Positions 1-10,127 of a DNA stretch of 20,181 nucleotides are shown here, piece by piece. A program made the translations under genes and the position numbers. Source of the DNA: Circinella minor (taxonomy: Eukaryota > Mucoromycota > Mucoromycetes > Mucorales > Lichtheimiaceae). The stretch is taken from positions 1 through 20,181 of the forward strand of contig JAEPRB010000452.1 of assembly GCA_016758965.1 (NCBI GenBank). The letters are read 5' to 3'. Numbering within the stretch: the first letter of the stretch is position 1; the number at the start of each line of letters is the position of its first letter. The notes beneath the pieces are model-generated. The model saw nothing but the letters and a program-made list of their open reading frames with translations, was not told the DNA's origin and made no database searches.

Positions 1-163
1 GAAGATGAGCTTGTTGTAGTAAGTTCGTTCGTTCTTCAGGAGGTGGAGTCATAAAATCGGTATAGTCGTTACGAATAGTAGCAGCGCGTTGTACATGTGT
101 AGAACCATTATAATTCTTTTTATGTGTAGAGCGAGTATCACCCAAGTAAGGTGCAGAAGCGAT
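1..163 (-). pseudogene. Element A integrase N-terminal segment (partial, runs off window)
   Basis: This stretch continues the RNase H reading frame of element A after a TGA near 164. The decoded peptide ends with MTPPPEERTNLLQQAHL, which resembles the linker and first His of the HHCC zinc-binding domain at the start of Ty3/gypsy integrases, where an ER..LL..aH pattern is usual. The frame is open to the window edge, so the catalytic core would lie outside to the left. The TGA is compatible with a CGA-to-TGA transition. Identification rests on position after RNase H plus this short motif, so it is moderate. Confidence 0.55.
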
Positions 164-760
164 TCATTGCTTTGGTAAATTACCCCCCTCCAGCTTCTGC
201 GAAGTCCAGAGACGTGATATGGTATCGGGAATAATATTATCAATATCTGGAATGTGAATAACTTCAAAATTATAATCACATATAACATCGAACCATGTAA
301 CCATCATTAGATTAGCAATCGGTTGAGTATGAAGGTATGTCAAAGCTTTATGATCACAATAAATAGTAAACTTTGGTTGACCCCATAAAAATTTATAAAA
401 GCGTTTAAGTGCAAAGACTATGCTCAAAAGTTCACGTTTTGTAGTAGAATAATTACGTTCAGCCTTATTTAAAGAGCGTCCCATAAAACCAATGTATTGA
501 TATTGATTGTCAACAACTTGATAAAGAACTAACACTACCAATCCCAGTGGATGAAGCGTCAGTTGCAAGATATAATAGGAGCGATTCGTCATATTAACTT
601 AAAATAGGAGCAGATTGTAATGCAATTTGTATATTATTAAAAGCAGTGGTGTGTTCATTGGTCCAGTGTTCAGATAGATTCTTTACTGTACGCAGTTTAT
701 CCAATTTACTAGTAAGTTCTTAGACACCAGGAATATGATTCCGCAAATAATTAATATAAC
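164..760 (-). pseudogene. Element A RT tether and RNase H (broken)
   Basis: The RNase H half reads clearly from about 590 to 164. An ATDASSTGIG segment (first catalytic Asp) lies near 560, followed by a YIGFMGRSLNKAERNYSTTK segment, then KRELLSIVFALKRF (catalytic Glu), YCDHKALTYLH (catalytic Asp) and, at the end, IIPDTISRLW in place of the usual NxxADxLSR. Upstream, the tether includes RYLGYINYLRNHIPGV. The frame is interrupted by in-frame stops at the tether (two TAA) and before the first catalytic Asp, and by a 1-nt shift just after ATDASSTGIGSV. It would remove the RNA strand of the RNA:DNA hybrid during reverse transcription. It is now a relic. Confidence 0.85.
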
Positions 761-1536
761 CTAAGTATCTTTATAAAGATGTAGTATCCTTAGGAAGAGG
801 CCATTCTTGAACGTTAGAAATTTTCTTTTTGTCAACAGAAATGGAGCCACTTTGAATGTTGAAGCCAAGCAACGCAACGCAACAGATTGTTGAGCAAACG
901 AGCATTTTTCATGGTTAACAGTTAAGTTTACGGATGATAAGCGACGAAGTGTCTCTTGTACGTGATGTGTATGTTGCGTCATATTATCGGATGCAATTAT
1001 GATATTGTCAACATAGACCGAAACATATGGTACATCGTGGAATAATATTTGCATACATCGTTGTACGTGAGCAGAGAGAAACTTTATCCCAAATGGCGAT
1101 CCAATAAAACAATATTGTTTATTCATGAAGGTAAATGACGTACGATTTTGATGATCTTCAAAAATACAGAATTTATGAAAACAGCTTTTTAAATCGAGTG
1201 TAGTAAAAATAGATGTGTTTTTCATTTTATGGAAAATATCCCGAATCAAAGGAAGTTCATGATTATCATGCGTAATGTCAGGTAATAATAAATTAAAGGT
1301 TGCATATCCATGCAGAATCTTAATTTTGTCAAATTACCATTACTATCCTTTTTAGGTACACATAAAATAGCATTATTATAAGGAGTTCCCGGAGGAGCAA
1401 ACTTGATTATACTGTCTTGTAACCATTCATCAATTTGATCTTGAAGTTTAGGTAAGACTTTATTTGGCAAATCATATTGACAACGATAAACAACTTTACC
1501 AGAAGGAATATTTAAATAAACTGTAGATTCCGGCAT
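761..1536 (-). pseudogene. Element A reverse transcriptase (broken, YVDN active site)
   Basis: RT fingers and palm of a Ty3/gypsy element. Recognisable blocks, in protein order, are a Q-DEWLQDSIIKFAPPGTPYNNAILCVPKKD region (about 1440-1350), FCMDMQP (usual F/CxDxRxLN), then in a shifted frame PLIRDIFHKM, FTTLDLKSCFHKF (catalytic Asp in LDL), TSFTF, GSPFGIKF and YVDNIIIAS. Two faults stand out. A 1-nt shift near 1320 separates the first block from the rest. The catalytic Asp-Asp is Asp-Asn, because GAT has become AAT. The protein would have copied the element RNA into DNA. The region after IIAS degenerates and loses frame before 900, where the template-binding thumb continues in the neighbouring entry. 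Confidence 0.88.
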
Positions 1537-1572
1537 AGTGCAGAAGTCATATGAAGGAATGTTTATATTTTC

Positions 1573-2591
1573 CTATACAAAAGGTTTGATCTTTTCCATA
1601 AATAGTTGATGTTCCACAGATGTACCAGCAGGGGAATTATCTGGTTCAGGCATATCAACAGGTTCAGGAACAGAAGGGATTGAAGGTTTGTGCCAACAAT
1701 ATGCTAACCCTTTTAAATAAATACCAATGTGGGGCATTAAATTAGCACTAATAGACACATCAGCAGAACAATTTAAATTTATTATTTCAAAATTGTGAAA
1801 AGTAGTAATTCCGTTATGTAATATCTTTGTTTTATTTGTATGACCAATTCTATCTATGTTTAATTCGGGAGCAGCCATACCAATCTTGTAGGGGCAAGAG
1901 ATATACTCCAAACCAAGAGAAGACCGAAGACTGGGTGTGATTGCCGTAAATGTAGAACCAGGGTCCACAAAGGCGAAAATATCATGACCCTCTAAGGTAA
2001 TTGGTACATAGTATGATTTAGTATTTTTGAAAAGATGTTTTGTAAAATCATGAGAATGATTGGACTTACAATTAAAGCAGGCTTTGACTAGAGATTCTTC
2101 AACCTCAGACATCAACGTATCCTCATTTGCAGGAGGAACAGCAGCAGGTGCAGCCAAATTCAGACGGACCGAAGCAACAGAATTATCATTCTGTACAGGT
2201 ATAGGCAATGATGATGGTGGTGGTGGCGTGACTGGTGCAGAACCAGAAGTCGATGATGATGATGGTGATTGGAGGAGAGAGGCAGAACGGATTGCCAAAT
2301 AATTGACCTCACAAACATGGCCTTGTTTCTAAGGGATGAAGCCACACTTGAAACAATTTTTTTTCCCAGAGGAAGACAAACCACCAGACGAACCAGCAGC
2401 ACGACCAGCAGACGATGAACCAGCAAACTTCACAACCTTACCAGCGTTACCACCAGTCTGTAATGAAGACAAGGCTTGACATTCTTTAGAAGAATGACGA
2501 CCTGCTCCATGCAAATGGCAGTGCTTAGCATCAGCTCTCTTCTTTCCTTTGTTTCTTTTGCCGGAAACAGCAAATGAGGGGCCAGAAGCAG
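1573..2591 (-). pseudogene. Element A Gag zinc knuckle, linker and retropepsin-like protease (broken)
   Basis: Reading from 2591 down, a basic stretch (GKRNKGKKRAD) leads to a Gly/Ser-rich linker and then CFKCGFIP-stop-KQGHVC near 2360-2310. This matches the C-x2-C...GH-x-C knuckle of many plant and fungal Ty3/gypsy Gag proteins, which usually have Trp where the TAG sits, so TGG-to-TAG is likely. A Ser/Pro-rich segment follows, then a protease-like segment with FVDPGSTFTAI (about 1975-1950). The usual aspartic protease triplet is D-S/T-G, so the Pro is unusual. The knuckle, protease and RT blocks share one reading frame, pointing to a fused Gag-Pol polyprotein without a frameshift signal. Another TAG lies just before the RT (near 1573). 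Confidence 0.75.
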
Positions 2592-2897
2592 TGTAGTGTC
2601 ATGGAATTAAGAATGTAAAAATACCGGAGATTCTAGGGGTCTACCCCTGATAAAGCTGAAAAGGATCATTCTAAGAACAAGGTTATCATACCTTAAGATA
2701 AAATTCTTTAAGATACATTCTTCAGATGACATACCAGAAATAACTCATCATAATAAACAATTCATATAAATAGACCAAGTAGTACATAGAATAATAATCT
2801 TTATCTTATTTTTGAAGAATAAACACTGTTTCAAAGGACTCATCGTTTTATTTACGTTTTATTTTTGAATTAAATTATTATTCTATTGTATACCTCA
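2592..2897 (+). mobile_element. Solo LTR (306 bp) inserted in element A gag
   Basis: The element begins TGTAGTGTCATGG and ends GTATACCTCA, so it has the TG...CA ends of an LTR. It is flanked by an exact 5-bp duplication, AGCAG (2587-2591 and 2898-2902). A TATAAATA box at 2765-2772 and an AATAAA signal at 2818-2823 set the orientation as +, opposite to the host element. Removing it with one target copy rejoins the gag frame (SVAA continues directly into SGPSFAVSGKR). No internal retrotransposon sequence is present, so it is a solo LTR left by LTR-LTR recombination. The copia or gypsy family cannot be told from the LTR alone. Confidence 0.85.
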
Positions 2898-3805
2898 AGC
2901 AGCAACCGAAACAGCAGAACTTGAAACTTGTTTGCTATATTTTGAGTGGACGACATTACCATACATGCGACGAGCAAGATTGGCAGCATGGTCAATGGTA
3001 GCGCATTTGTGCGGGGACAAGTGAGCTTGACCTAACGTCACATGTTGAGCTAGTTCTGGCAACAGAGACTTAATGTATAATGCGGCCATTACTCGGTTAT
3101 CCTCGCAACCCGCTTCATGACACAGCTTGTGGAAATGGTCCGTATATTATTCCACCGAATCATCCCGACCCATCTTCATGAAAACAGCTCTTGCATATAC
3201 TATGCTTGACGGTCAGCATCTTGGATTCCGTACTTGTTTATAAGTGTCTTCCTGGCAAAAGACCAATCCAAGGCAGCATGTGGTTTAAGATTGTCAATAA
3301 ACCAAGAACGTTGATCAGGAGATAACATACATGGCAACAAACGGCACCAATTGACATTAATATCTTGACCATACGATTCAATAATATCCTCGAAACGATC
3401 GAGGCATTCATGAATGGAGGAAAACACGGTCTTGGAGCTATCATAGACATTACCAGTCCATTGTAAAGACGGCAAGTCTGAAGGGACAATAACCTTAGAT
3501 GACGAGGTAGTGACAGCAATCTTATCCTTTTTAGATAACCTTTTTTGTACAGCCAAGATCATATCCAAACTCTTAGAATGAATGGAAAACAAGCCTTGAA
3601 TTTTGACTAGCTCTTGTTCAGATAAGTCATCACGCACCATTTCTTCTTCCAAGAAGGCAAGCTTGGCAACTAATTTCGCTATTCTTGGTGGCATACAAGA
3701 AGACGACGTGGCAGACACATGAGAACCGGTTTCACTCATTACATCATCCTCAAGATGATGATCGGCATTATCGAGTAAGGTGAGTTTTTCTTGATGAGAA
3801 GACAT
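2898..3805 (-). pseudogene. Element A Gag (N-terminal and capsid-like part, broken)
   Basis: Start codon at 3805-3803 (MSSHQEKLTLLDNADHH...). An acidic/Ser-rich head is followed by a helical region (KLVAKLAFLEEEMVRDDLSE) and a capsid-like block of the retrotransposon gag type (PSLQWTGNVYDSSKTVF, FEDIIESYG, MLSPDQRSWFIDNL, ALDWSFARKTLINKYG). The frame is lost near 3205 after DADRQA, by what looks like a single-base indel. It resumes in another frame as VYARAVFMKMGRDDSVE-stop-YTDHFHKLCHEAGC, then MAALYIKSLLPELAQHV, which is the usual C-terminal gag helix pattern. The TAA in the middle is consistent with CAA-to-TAA. The 3' part is separated by the solo LTR. It would have formed the virus-like particle shell. 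Confidence 0.8.
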
Positions 3806-3985
3806 GGTAAGAATAAAAAAGTAAGTGGATGGAAAAAAATAAATGTGTGTGTGTGTGTTTATATAAAATATAAATGAAAATGAGAATAGAGATTTAGATA
3901 AAAAAATAAGGAATTCTTTGAAAAAAATGTTATATCAATCAAATATAATAAAAATAAAGAGACGCTAAAAAGTCAACGAGACCCA
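3806..3985 (-). other. Element A 5' leader and candidate primer-binding site
   Basis: AT-rich leader between the gag start and the 5' LTR, containing a short TG microsatellite (about 3845-3860). On the - strand, 3985 to 3968 begins TGGGTCTCGTTGAC, a TGG-initiated segment placed where a tRNA primer-binding site is expected. I could not assign a tRNA. No gene is visible here. Confidence 0.4.
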
Positions 3986-4095
3986 AAAGAACAATAATTG
4001 AACTGAAGTTTATTAAAATAAAATATTATCTCTATTTATATGAATCTTATTATCAGTGGGATATATATTGATATGTGTATATAGCTATACGTAAG
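3986..4095 (-). mobile_element. Element A 5' LTR, inner part (R/U5 side), split by CACTA insertion
   Basis: Read on the - strand this piece has a TATAAATA box (plus-strand 4033-4040) followed about 20 nt later by AATAAA (4009-4014), the promoter and poly(A) layout also found in the LTR of element B. It lies between the gag leader and the DNA transposon. The motif AAGAACA at 3987-3993 is the inverse of TGTTCTT at 11672-11678, which may be the other LTR end. The exact inner boundary is unresolved because the sequence next to the candidate primer-binding site does not show a clean CA terminus. Confidence 0.5.
4093..4095. repeat. Target-site duplication AAG, left copy
   Basis: AAG directly precedes the left CACTG terminus and is repeated as AAG at 11538-11540 directly after the right terminus. 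Three-base duplications are the norm for CACTA/EnSpm transposons. Confidence 0.85.
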
Positions 4096-4144
4096 CACTG
4101 CGCAAACAACTAAGAATCCATAAGTACAAAAGTTGTGGATTCTC
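4096..4144 (+). repeat. Left terminal inverted repeat of CACTA element
   Basis: 49-bp repeat matching the reverse complement of 11489-11537 with two mismatches; the outer 30 bp are identical. It contains its own small inverted pair, AGAATCCA (4113-4120) and TGGATTCT (4136-4143), so each end can also fold on itself. This is the expected transposase recognition and cleavage end. Confidence 0.93.
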
Positions 4145-4260
4145 TTTGTGGTTCTCAAGAATTACAAAGAGAATCCACAACCTTTTTTACTTGGGGATTC
4201 TTACAGCCAAACCTGGACTCTGTAAGAACCACAAAGTTATAAGTTGTGGATTCCTATATT
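4132..4260. repeat. Left subterminal hairpin/motif array
   Basis: A perfect 18-bp inverted repeat pairs 4132-4149 with 4164-4181 (14-nt loop). A second, 9-bp pair is 4198-4206 with 4220-4228. The core GTTGTGGATTC occurs again at 4243-4253. Related copies form the inner part of both terminal repeats. Subterminal motif arrays in CACTA elements are binding sites for the accessory TnpA-type protein; that role here is inferred. Confidence 0.8.
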
Positions 4261-5368
4261 CAAAGTGGGGGTATAGCTCTGCATATTTATTTTAGTTTAC
4301 CCCTATTCTCTCTATACGTATGCAGCATTTAAGTTTTTTTTTTACGATGACATGCATAACATAACCTTATGTATACTAGTGTATATGGTAATATTACTTT
4401 ATTCTGATACATTATACTTAGAATGTATGTAAACAAAGAATAAAAAAAAGAGCAAAAAATATTAGATGGACGATATATGAAATAGGTTTAAAGATAATAT
4501 TTTATTTTATTTTTTTAATAATAATAAAAACGATACAGCTAATTTGAAGATAACTACGAACCATACTATTTAAACGGGTAGAATGTATTTTGTAAAACTA
4601 ATAATAGGGGTATGCATTATTTGCATGTAGAATATATGAGGAGTATGCAACCGGATGAAAAACTATGTAAAGGGGAATTCAGAATAGTCAACTTGAGAAT
4701 GCCAGAGATTACTAAAAAAAATGTTGTTAATCTATATAACCGGTGAAAAGAGATGTAGAAAAGTTAATTAGTAAAGAATGAAAAATAAAAGTCAAGTAAA
4801 TGGTGTAAAAATAATTGTGAAACGGATACTTACAATACAATACCATATAACTAAGAGTCGCATTTATCTAACAAAAAAATATATATGAATAAATTAGTTA
4901 CGACGGTGAGAAAATGATAAATAAACAGTTATAATCAAAGGGATACTTAAAGTAATAAAGATAAAAAGAATAGAACGGATAACCATGGTAATAAATTCAA
5001 ATCCGTATCCTATAAAAAAAGAAGCATTAGATTGAGAGAAATTATTTGATTTGAACAAATAGTAAAAAAGAAAAGGAACTTACCAGATATAAAAAAAGAA
5101 AGAAATAGAGGGAAGAGAAGCAATAAATATGGATCAAATAGCCAAGTACTTTATATACCCCCTATGTATACATTATAAAAAAAAGTTAACATGCATATCA
5201 AGCTCTCTATAAAAAAAAGTAATTAGTGAAAGATATACTTTTCTTCCCTTTATTTTCTTTTTTCATCCCCCAAAAAATCTTATTACTCAAGTAAAAATCT
5301 AATCCTCAAATAAATCGTTTTTTTTAAAAAAAAAGAACTAATTGTTTTACTTTCTTGTTACTAATTAG
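4261..5368. other. Non-coding left arm of CACTA element
   Basis: About 1.1 kb of AT-rich sequence without a convincing reading frame. It includes runs of A, scattered ACTTTTT/AAAAAGT motifs and, nearer the gene, pyrimidine-rich DNA (about 5230-5300). It presumably holds the promoter of the + strand gene. I could not pick a single TATA box with confidence. Confidence 0.5.
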
Positions 5369-6422
5369 ATGTCTTCCAACAACAACAACAACAACGATAA
5401 CAACGCTCGCCGCCAGCAACATGCTGAGAGAATGGCAGAAGTCAATTTTCGTCGTTTGCAGGACGAGTGTTCTTCTTTGCGTACTCAATATGCTGCAATG
5501 AAGAACCAAATGGATGCCATGTCAGCATACATGGCAAGCATCCAACAACAGCAGCTTCCTCCTCCTCCTTCTCAAAATCCAGCACCTGAGATGGATAGAG
5601 AACGCGTGAATTTTGTGATTGTAAGATAATTTACCTTTTATTATTCATAGATCATATATAATAAATTCATTAATCAAAATTCATAGAGAAACATCCACGC
5701 GCGCCATGATCTGTTTGTCGATGGTGATGGATATAATTACACGGAGACGTTCCGTTCACGTCACAACAAAGAGGTGACATCCATTATCTCTGCGTACTGC
5801 AAGGGTAGTCCTGGTGGCTGTGTGTTGGACGACAAGGCATTGCACAATCAGATCTTGACGTTCTTCCATGGCCAGAAGGTAACTTCAAGCCGGACTATCG
5901 GGCAACAAGCCGCCATTGGTCAGCGTAAACGACGCTATAAACGGGTCTGGCATGTTAGTATAATTGAATAAAAGTTAATATAAAATGGTTCATTCAAAAG
6001 AAAATATTTCTTACAAATTATTACATTATAGAAACTCGCGGCACGTAAAGATGCTCATCAGAAGTATAAAGCTTCACTAGAGGCTCAATACCCTGATGGT
6101 GAAAAGCTTCTTTGTCGTGAGTGCATGTCACCCGAGCTGTCTGATGCTGAATCAGAGGCTGATGGTCTCGTGCGGCTTACGCCATCATTCCGAAAGCCCA
6201 ATGTAAATCATGAATATATAGTAATTAAAAAAAAAATATTGTACTAAGCGAATTTCAATGTAAATTATATAGGTCGAGAGATATTTTGGAGAGCTTGACA
6301 AGTTGAGCAAAGGAGGAAGAAAGCGAAAGGGCTTAGAAGCCAGAGAAAGACGTGTTGGCGGGGTTGTTGAAACCCCAATTAGTGAAGAAACAGTTGCCAG
6401 TTGGCCTGACTGGGCAAAATAA
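5369..6422 (+). CDS. CACTA accessory protein 1, 279 aa, four exons, function unknown
   Basis: Exons 5369-5620, 5687-5953, 6032-6202 and 6273-6422, all joined in phase 0 by GT-AG introns of 66, 78 and 70 nt, give a 279-residue protein ending SWPDWAK. The N-terminus is Asn-rich (MSSNNNNNNDNN), followed by a probable coiled coil (about residues 15-60, RLQDECSSLRTQYAAMKNQM) and a Gln/Pro linker. The second exon carries a compact block (FVDGDGYNYTETFRSRHNKE, then basic RKRRYKRVWHK), and the third a CREC pair followed by acidic residues. A basic patch (GGRKRKGLEARERRV) lies near the C-terminus. The earlier donor at 5879 is an alternative for exon 2. I do not recognise a named family. Multimerisation plus basic patches would suit a DNA-binding TnpA-like helper, which is inference. 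It is convergent with the transposase gene, 63 bp away. Confidence 0.8.
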
Positions 6423-6485
6423 ATTTTTTTTTTAGCTTATTCACCTTTTTTTTTTTATTTTTATTTTTATATTGTGTGTTCTATT
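6423..6485. other. Convergent 3' region between CACTA genes 1 and 2
   Basis: The 63 bp between two convergent stop codons are dominated by T-runs (6423-6432 and about 6447-6470). The two transcripts must end here or overlap. Overlapping 3' ends could form antisense RNA pairs. Confidence 0.4.
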
Positions 6486-9400
6486 CTATACTTCTATTCT
6501 ACGCGTCATTGGAATCACGACAATCTTGGATGTATTTGGGTTTCCTTGTGGTCCATATGCTACAATAGCTACTTGGGAAGAGATGCGGTGAACTGGTAAT
6601 ATAGAGTGACGATCATCTGCCATGAAACGATTGCGCCACTCCTCAAGACCTTCTTGTTCGAAACGTTGACCTGCCTCAGTACGATACCAACGGACATATG
6701 CAAAATAATGCTGTTTTGGCACCCGATCGACAACAAGGACATGGCGGAAATAATATTGGACTTGGCCTGTCCAAGCTACAACATCACCATGTTGAAGGAA
6801 TAATGCTTGTATGTGCGACCCTCGAATTGACTTTGATGATGCTGACCGATATTGCTGACCAAATATTTCGATCGATCGGAACTTTTCCGCCTCATTATAA
6901 CAACATATTCTCCCTGGCGTTTGCTGCAGAATACTATATACTCCATCATAATGTTGTTGGTAATGTTCTAATAACAATTCGTATGATTGCCCATTGAATC
7001 TTGTTTTTTGGCCTTCAGTCATTGATAATAATGTGTCTGCTGGTAGTGGCTCGCTCCCAATAACGTCGATAGTTGGATCTGAAGACAATTGATTAAATGT
7101 AAGCGGGTTGTATTGTGTATGATTTTGTTGATAAGGCATATGTGATTGACCAGCAATCTTTAATAAAACCTCTAGTTCTTGTGGACGACCTGCCAAACGA
7201 CTGCTTATCCTTGTACGAATAAAATCAAGTGCACCAGTTTTTTCAATGAACCGTTTCATAAATGTCAATTCAAAAGAATCTTTTTGGTTGGTTTCGGCAT
7301 CCTTCATGAATCCGTTGTACCTCTCGAAGCTGAACAACCAATACGTATATATGGTGGAAAAATCCTCGATTGTCTCGCGTAAATGAAGATGAAGATGCAT
7401 ATTTGGTGTTATGCACTCTGGACCGTATAAGGAACAACAGCGTCCGACAAACTCTTTCAACAATCGATCAGCATCATCGATTTCCTGGTATGTAATAGAC
7501 GTCTTGGAAAGGATACGACAGGCATCAACAAAGTTCATCCAGTTATTTAAATGTGCGGGAGGAAGTTTGTTTTTGAGGACAAAAGGAGAATATACCAGGC
7601 ACCATGCTTTCCAGTCAGCAGCTGTCATGAATCCAAATTTGCGTTCAATTTTTCGGTTTAAAGATGGGACGCCAGGTGGCAATACAATACCATCCGCCAA
7701 TTTTTGCATGTCGAATCCATCAGCATTGGTGAGCAGCCCATGTTCTCTCCATATACGCACCATTCGATCAGCAGTTCCAAGAAAAAGGTTATGCATTGGG
7801 TCAATTAAAACGCTACGTACGAGATCAAAATATGGGAGTCGGTGAATCTGTGACCATCTTGTACCTGTCTCGCGTTCTATACGTGTACGTGCTGCCTGGG
7901 TTCTTGCTTCCAACCATTGTGCTGCAGCTGATGCATTACTTGCACGAGTTCTCAATCCATGCTCGCGATCGATAATATTTCCTGAATAATCCAAATTAGA
8001 AGTTCCTGGAAAAACAACAAATTCTCTTGTGCATTTGTGACATGCTCGGGTGCTGTTGTGTGATGTGAATCCTCCTACTTTGCGGGCGGCAGGGATGTCA
8101 CAAGCAATGTTTAACAAGGCAGCGCGAATAAGTGTACCATTAGGTTCTTGATATGTTGGAATTGTGATACCATTGAACAAACGAAGTAGTGAATCCACAA
8201 GAGGTTCCAAATAGGAGTTTATCTCGTAAGTGCTCGGTTCTTTTGGTCCAGGCATAACACCAACAAGGATAACATTTTCGATTTTGAAACGGTCAGCACG
8301 AGGTAGATTGTTACATACAAGATATATGACACCACATGAATAACCACTATCGAATGGTGCGAACCAATCAATATTCAATGTAAGCATTAATGAACGTGGT
8401 GTTTCTACGAAAGGTAAACCAGTGCTGGGATCAAAGAGGTCATACCACATCATACCATCGTATACGTCATTGAAGAGACCTGGTTCCATTGATCGGCTTT
8501 TCCATTGTTCAATTTTTTCTTCGAAATTTTCTCGCATAAAAAGTCTTTTCAAACTGTCTTCCAAGGGATAATATGCATATTTTTTATATGGGTTTCCACG
8601 ATTATTTGATGACGCTGTTGATTTTAATAATGGTGTATCACAAAGAGTACCATTCATACGTCTACTTGGATTTGTACAATTTTGTGGGCCAGGTAATGGA
8701 TAAATTGCATGGCAAGTTGGACACGCACTATACATTTGAAGATCCTCAGTCAGATAATCAAGGCCAATCCATTTTTTCATACCAGCGATCGAATGTGGAA
8801 TACATTGACGAATTTCTTCACCAGCAAAACTACCGATCAACACTGAAATGAAGCTAATGAGAGTGTTTGCTATACGTTCGGATATGTGGTTGATTTGAAA
8901 AAGAACGAGGAATACAAAAATATAGATTAAAGGATGTTGTAGATGATCGAGTGGGCTACTAGTAGGTATGTTGATTTCGTGAGCTAAATATAATACGCAT
9001 AATGTTAATAATTGATAACTTTTTTTATTCCATCCATTTTTTTTTTCATTTGATTTAATATACATACCTTCATTATCGTCAACAATTGTGCCATCGAACT
9101 CGATATCGATTGCCGGGCGAATTTCTTCATCACTATCAACATTATGCTCTTCATCTTCGCGTGGATCAAACTGCTCGGGCAGGAGACCATCAACTACAAA
9201 TATTCAGGAAGGTATTCATTATTATTATTTACTCGATTTTTTTTAAGTATTTCCACAATATTATATATTATTGATACCCGCAACAAATGTCAACTTACCA
9301 TCAGCATATTCACCTTCGTCGTTATAATCTTCGTCATAACCATAATCATAATCGGCAACATTATTATCATTGACAGCATCATAATAATTATTATCTATAT

Positions 9401-9665
9401 CCATCCTTGTATCACCGTCTACATTACACACACGTGGTTAGTTATATATACAACTTCTCAACCTTTCAACCTTTCAATTATAAAATATATTATTCATACC
9501 ATTACGTTCAACAGATGGGTCACCTGTTGTAGCTTCATTTATAATGGCAGCATTTTGATGTGCACGATATGTTCTTCCACTAACAATGAAACCTATTCCT
9601 GGATTACGCTGTTGACACAAAGGACAAAAGCAAAGGTATGAACGAGTATCGATGATATTTGACAT
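6486..9665 (-). CDS. CACTA Tnp2-family transposase, 969 aa, four exons
   Basis: Exons 9665-9500, 9418-9299, 9193-9068 and 8983-6486 (introns 81, 105 and 84 nt, all phase 1) encode 969 residues. The N-terminus has a CFCPLC knuckle-like motif (residues 12-17), followed by an Asp/Asn/Tyr-rich acidic region in exons 2 and 3. Exon 4 starts with a hydrophobic segment and a CPTC...C...C zinc-like region (about 225-255). The Tnp2 core (Pfam Transposase_21) follows: TLNIDWFAPF (Asp about 343), GYSCGVIYLV, NLPRADRFK, GVMPGPKEPS, NIACDIPAARK (Asp about 433), CHKC, and LIDPMHNLFLGTA (Asp about 532, His 535). Last comes a DUF4218-like region, NMHLHLHL and FSFERYNGF (about 665-695). It would cut and join the element ends in the nucleus. 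The start at 9665 gives the only ATG that includes the Cys motif. The third intron is a multiple of three without a stop, so a 997-aa form is possible. Confidence 0.93.
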
Positions 9666-10127
9666 GGTGAGAATACAATAAGAGTAGTAAGAGCGGATAG
9701 AAATAATATGAGATTGTTTTTTTTCTTTCTCTACTCACTCTCTTTTTATATTAAATTTTATCATATACTTTTTATTACTGTTATTATTCTTACAATTACT
9801 ATATTTATTTTATCGACCATTACTACTATACTACTTTTTCTTGGCACGTCGATGACATGAATGTATAGTAAGTATCACTTAATTTTTATTTTTTTTGATA
9901 ACAATAAATTAATACAACTTTTCGATTAGTACAGCTGTACGTCTTGGCGCCTTGGCAGTATAAATATGTAGTAAGTATTTACTTTACTATTATTATGAGC
10001 TTGATTACAAAACACGCCTTCTTGGCAACCCCCCTTAATAGGTAATTATTAATATCAATTTAAAAAAATATACACGAGGAAAAAAATGAATTATCATTAA
10101 TGAATATTTTATTGTTATTTATTATTA
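9666..10127. other. Intergenic spacer upstream of CACTA transposase gene
   Basis: AT-rich 462 bp that should contain the transposase promoter on the - strand and the 3' end of the coiled-coil gene. It carries two related segments, each CTTGGCA followed some 15-25 bp later by GTAGTAAGTAT or ATAGTAAGTAT (about 9840-9875 and 9953-9980). No gene is visible. Confidence 0.45.

Noticed and set aside
2060..2302. 80-aa + strand frame in element A
   Set aside because: Antisense shadow of the Ser/Pro-rich linker before the protease.
7411..7845. 144-aa + strand frame within the transposase gene
   Set aside because: It is antisense to the conserved Tnp2 coding region and has no recognisable domain.
9144..9641. 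165-aa Ile-rich + strand frame
   Set aside because: It crosses the introns and acidic exons of the transposase in antisense; the Ile richness mirrors Asp/Asn/Tyr codons.
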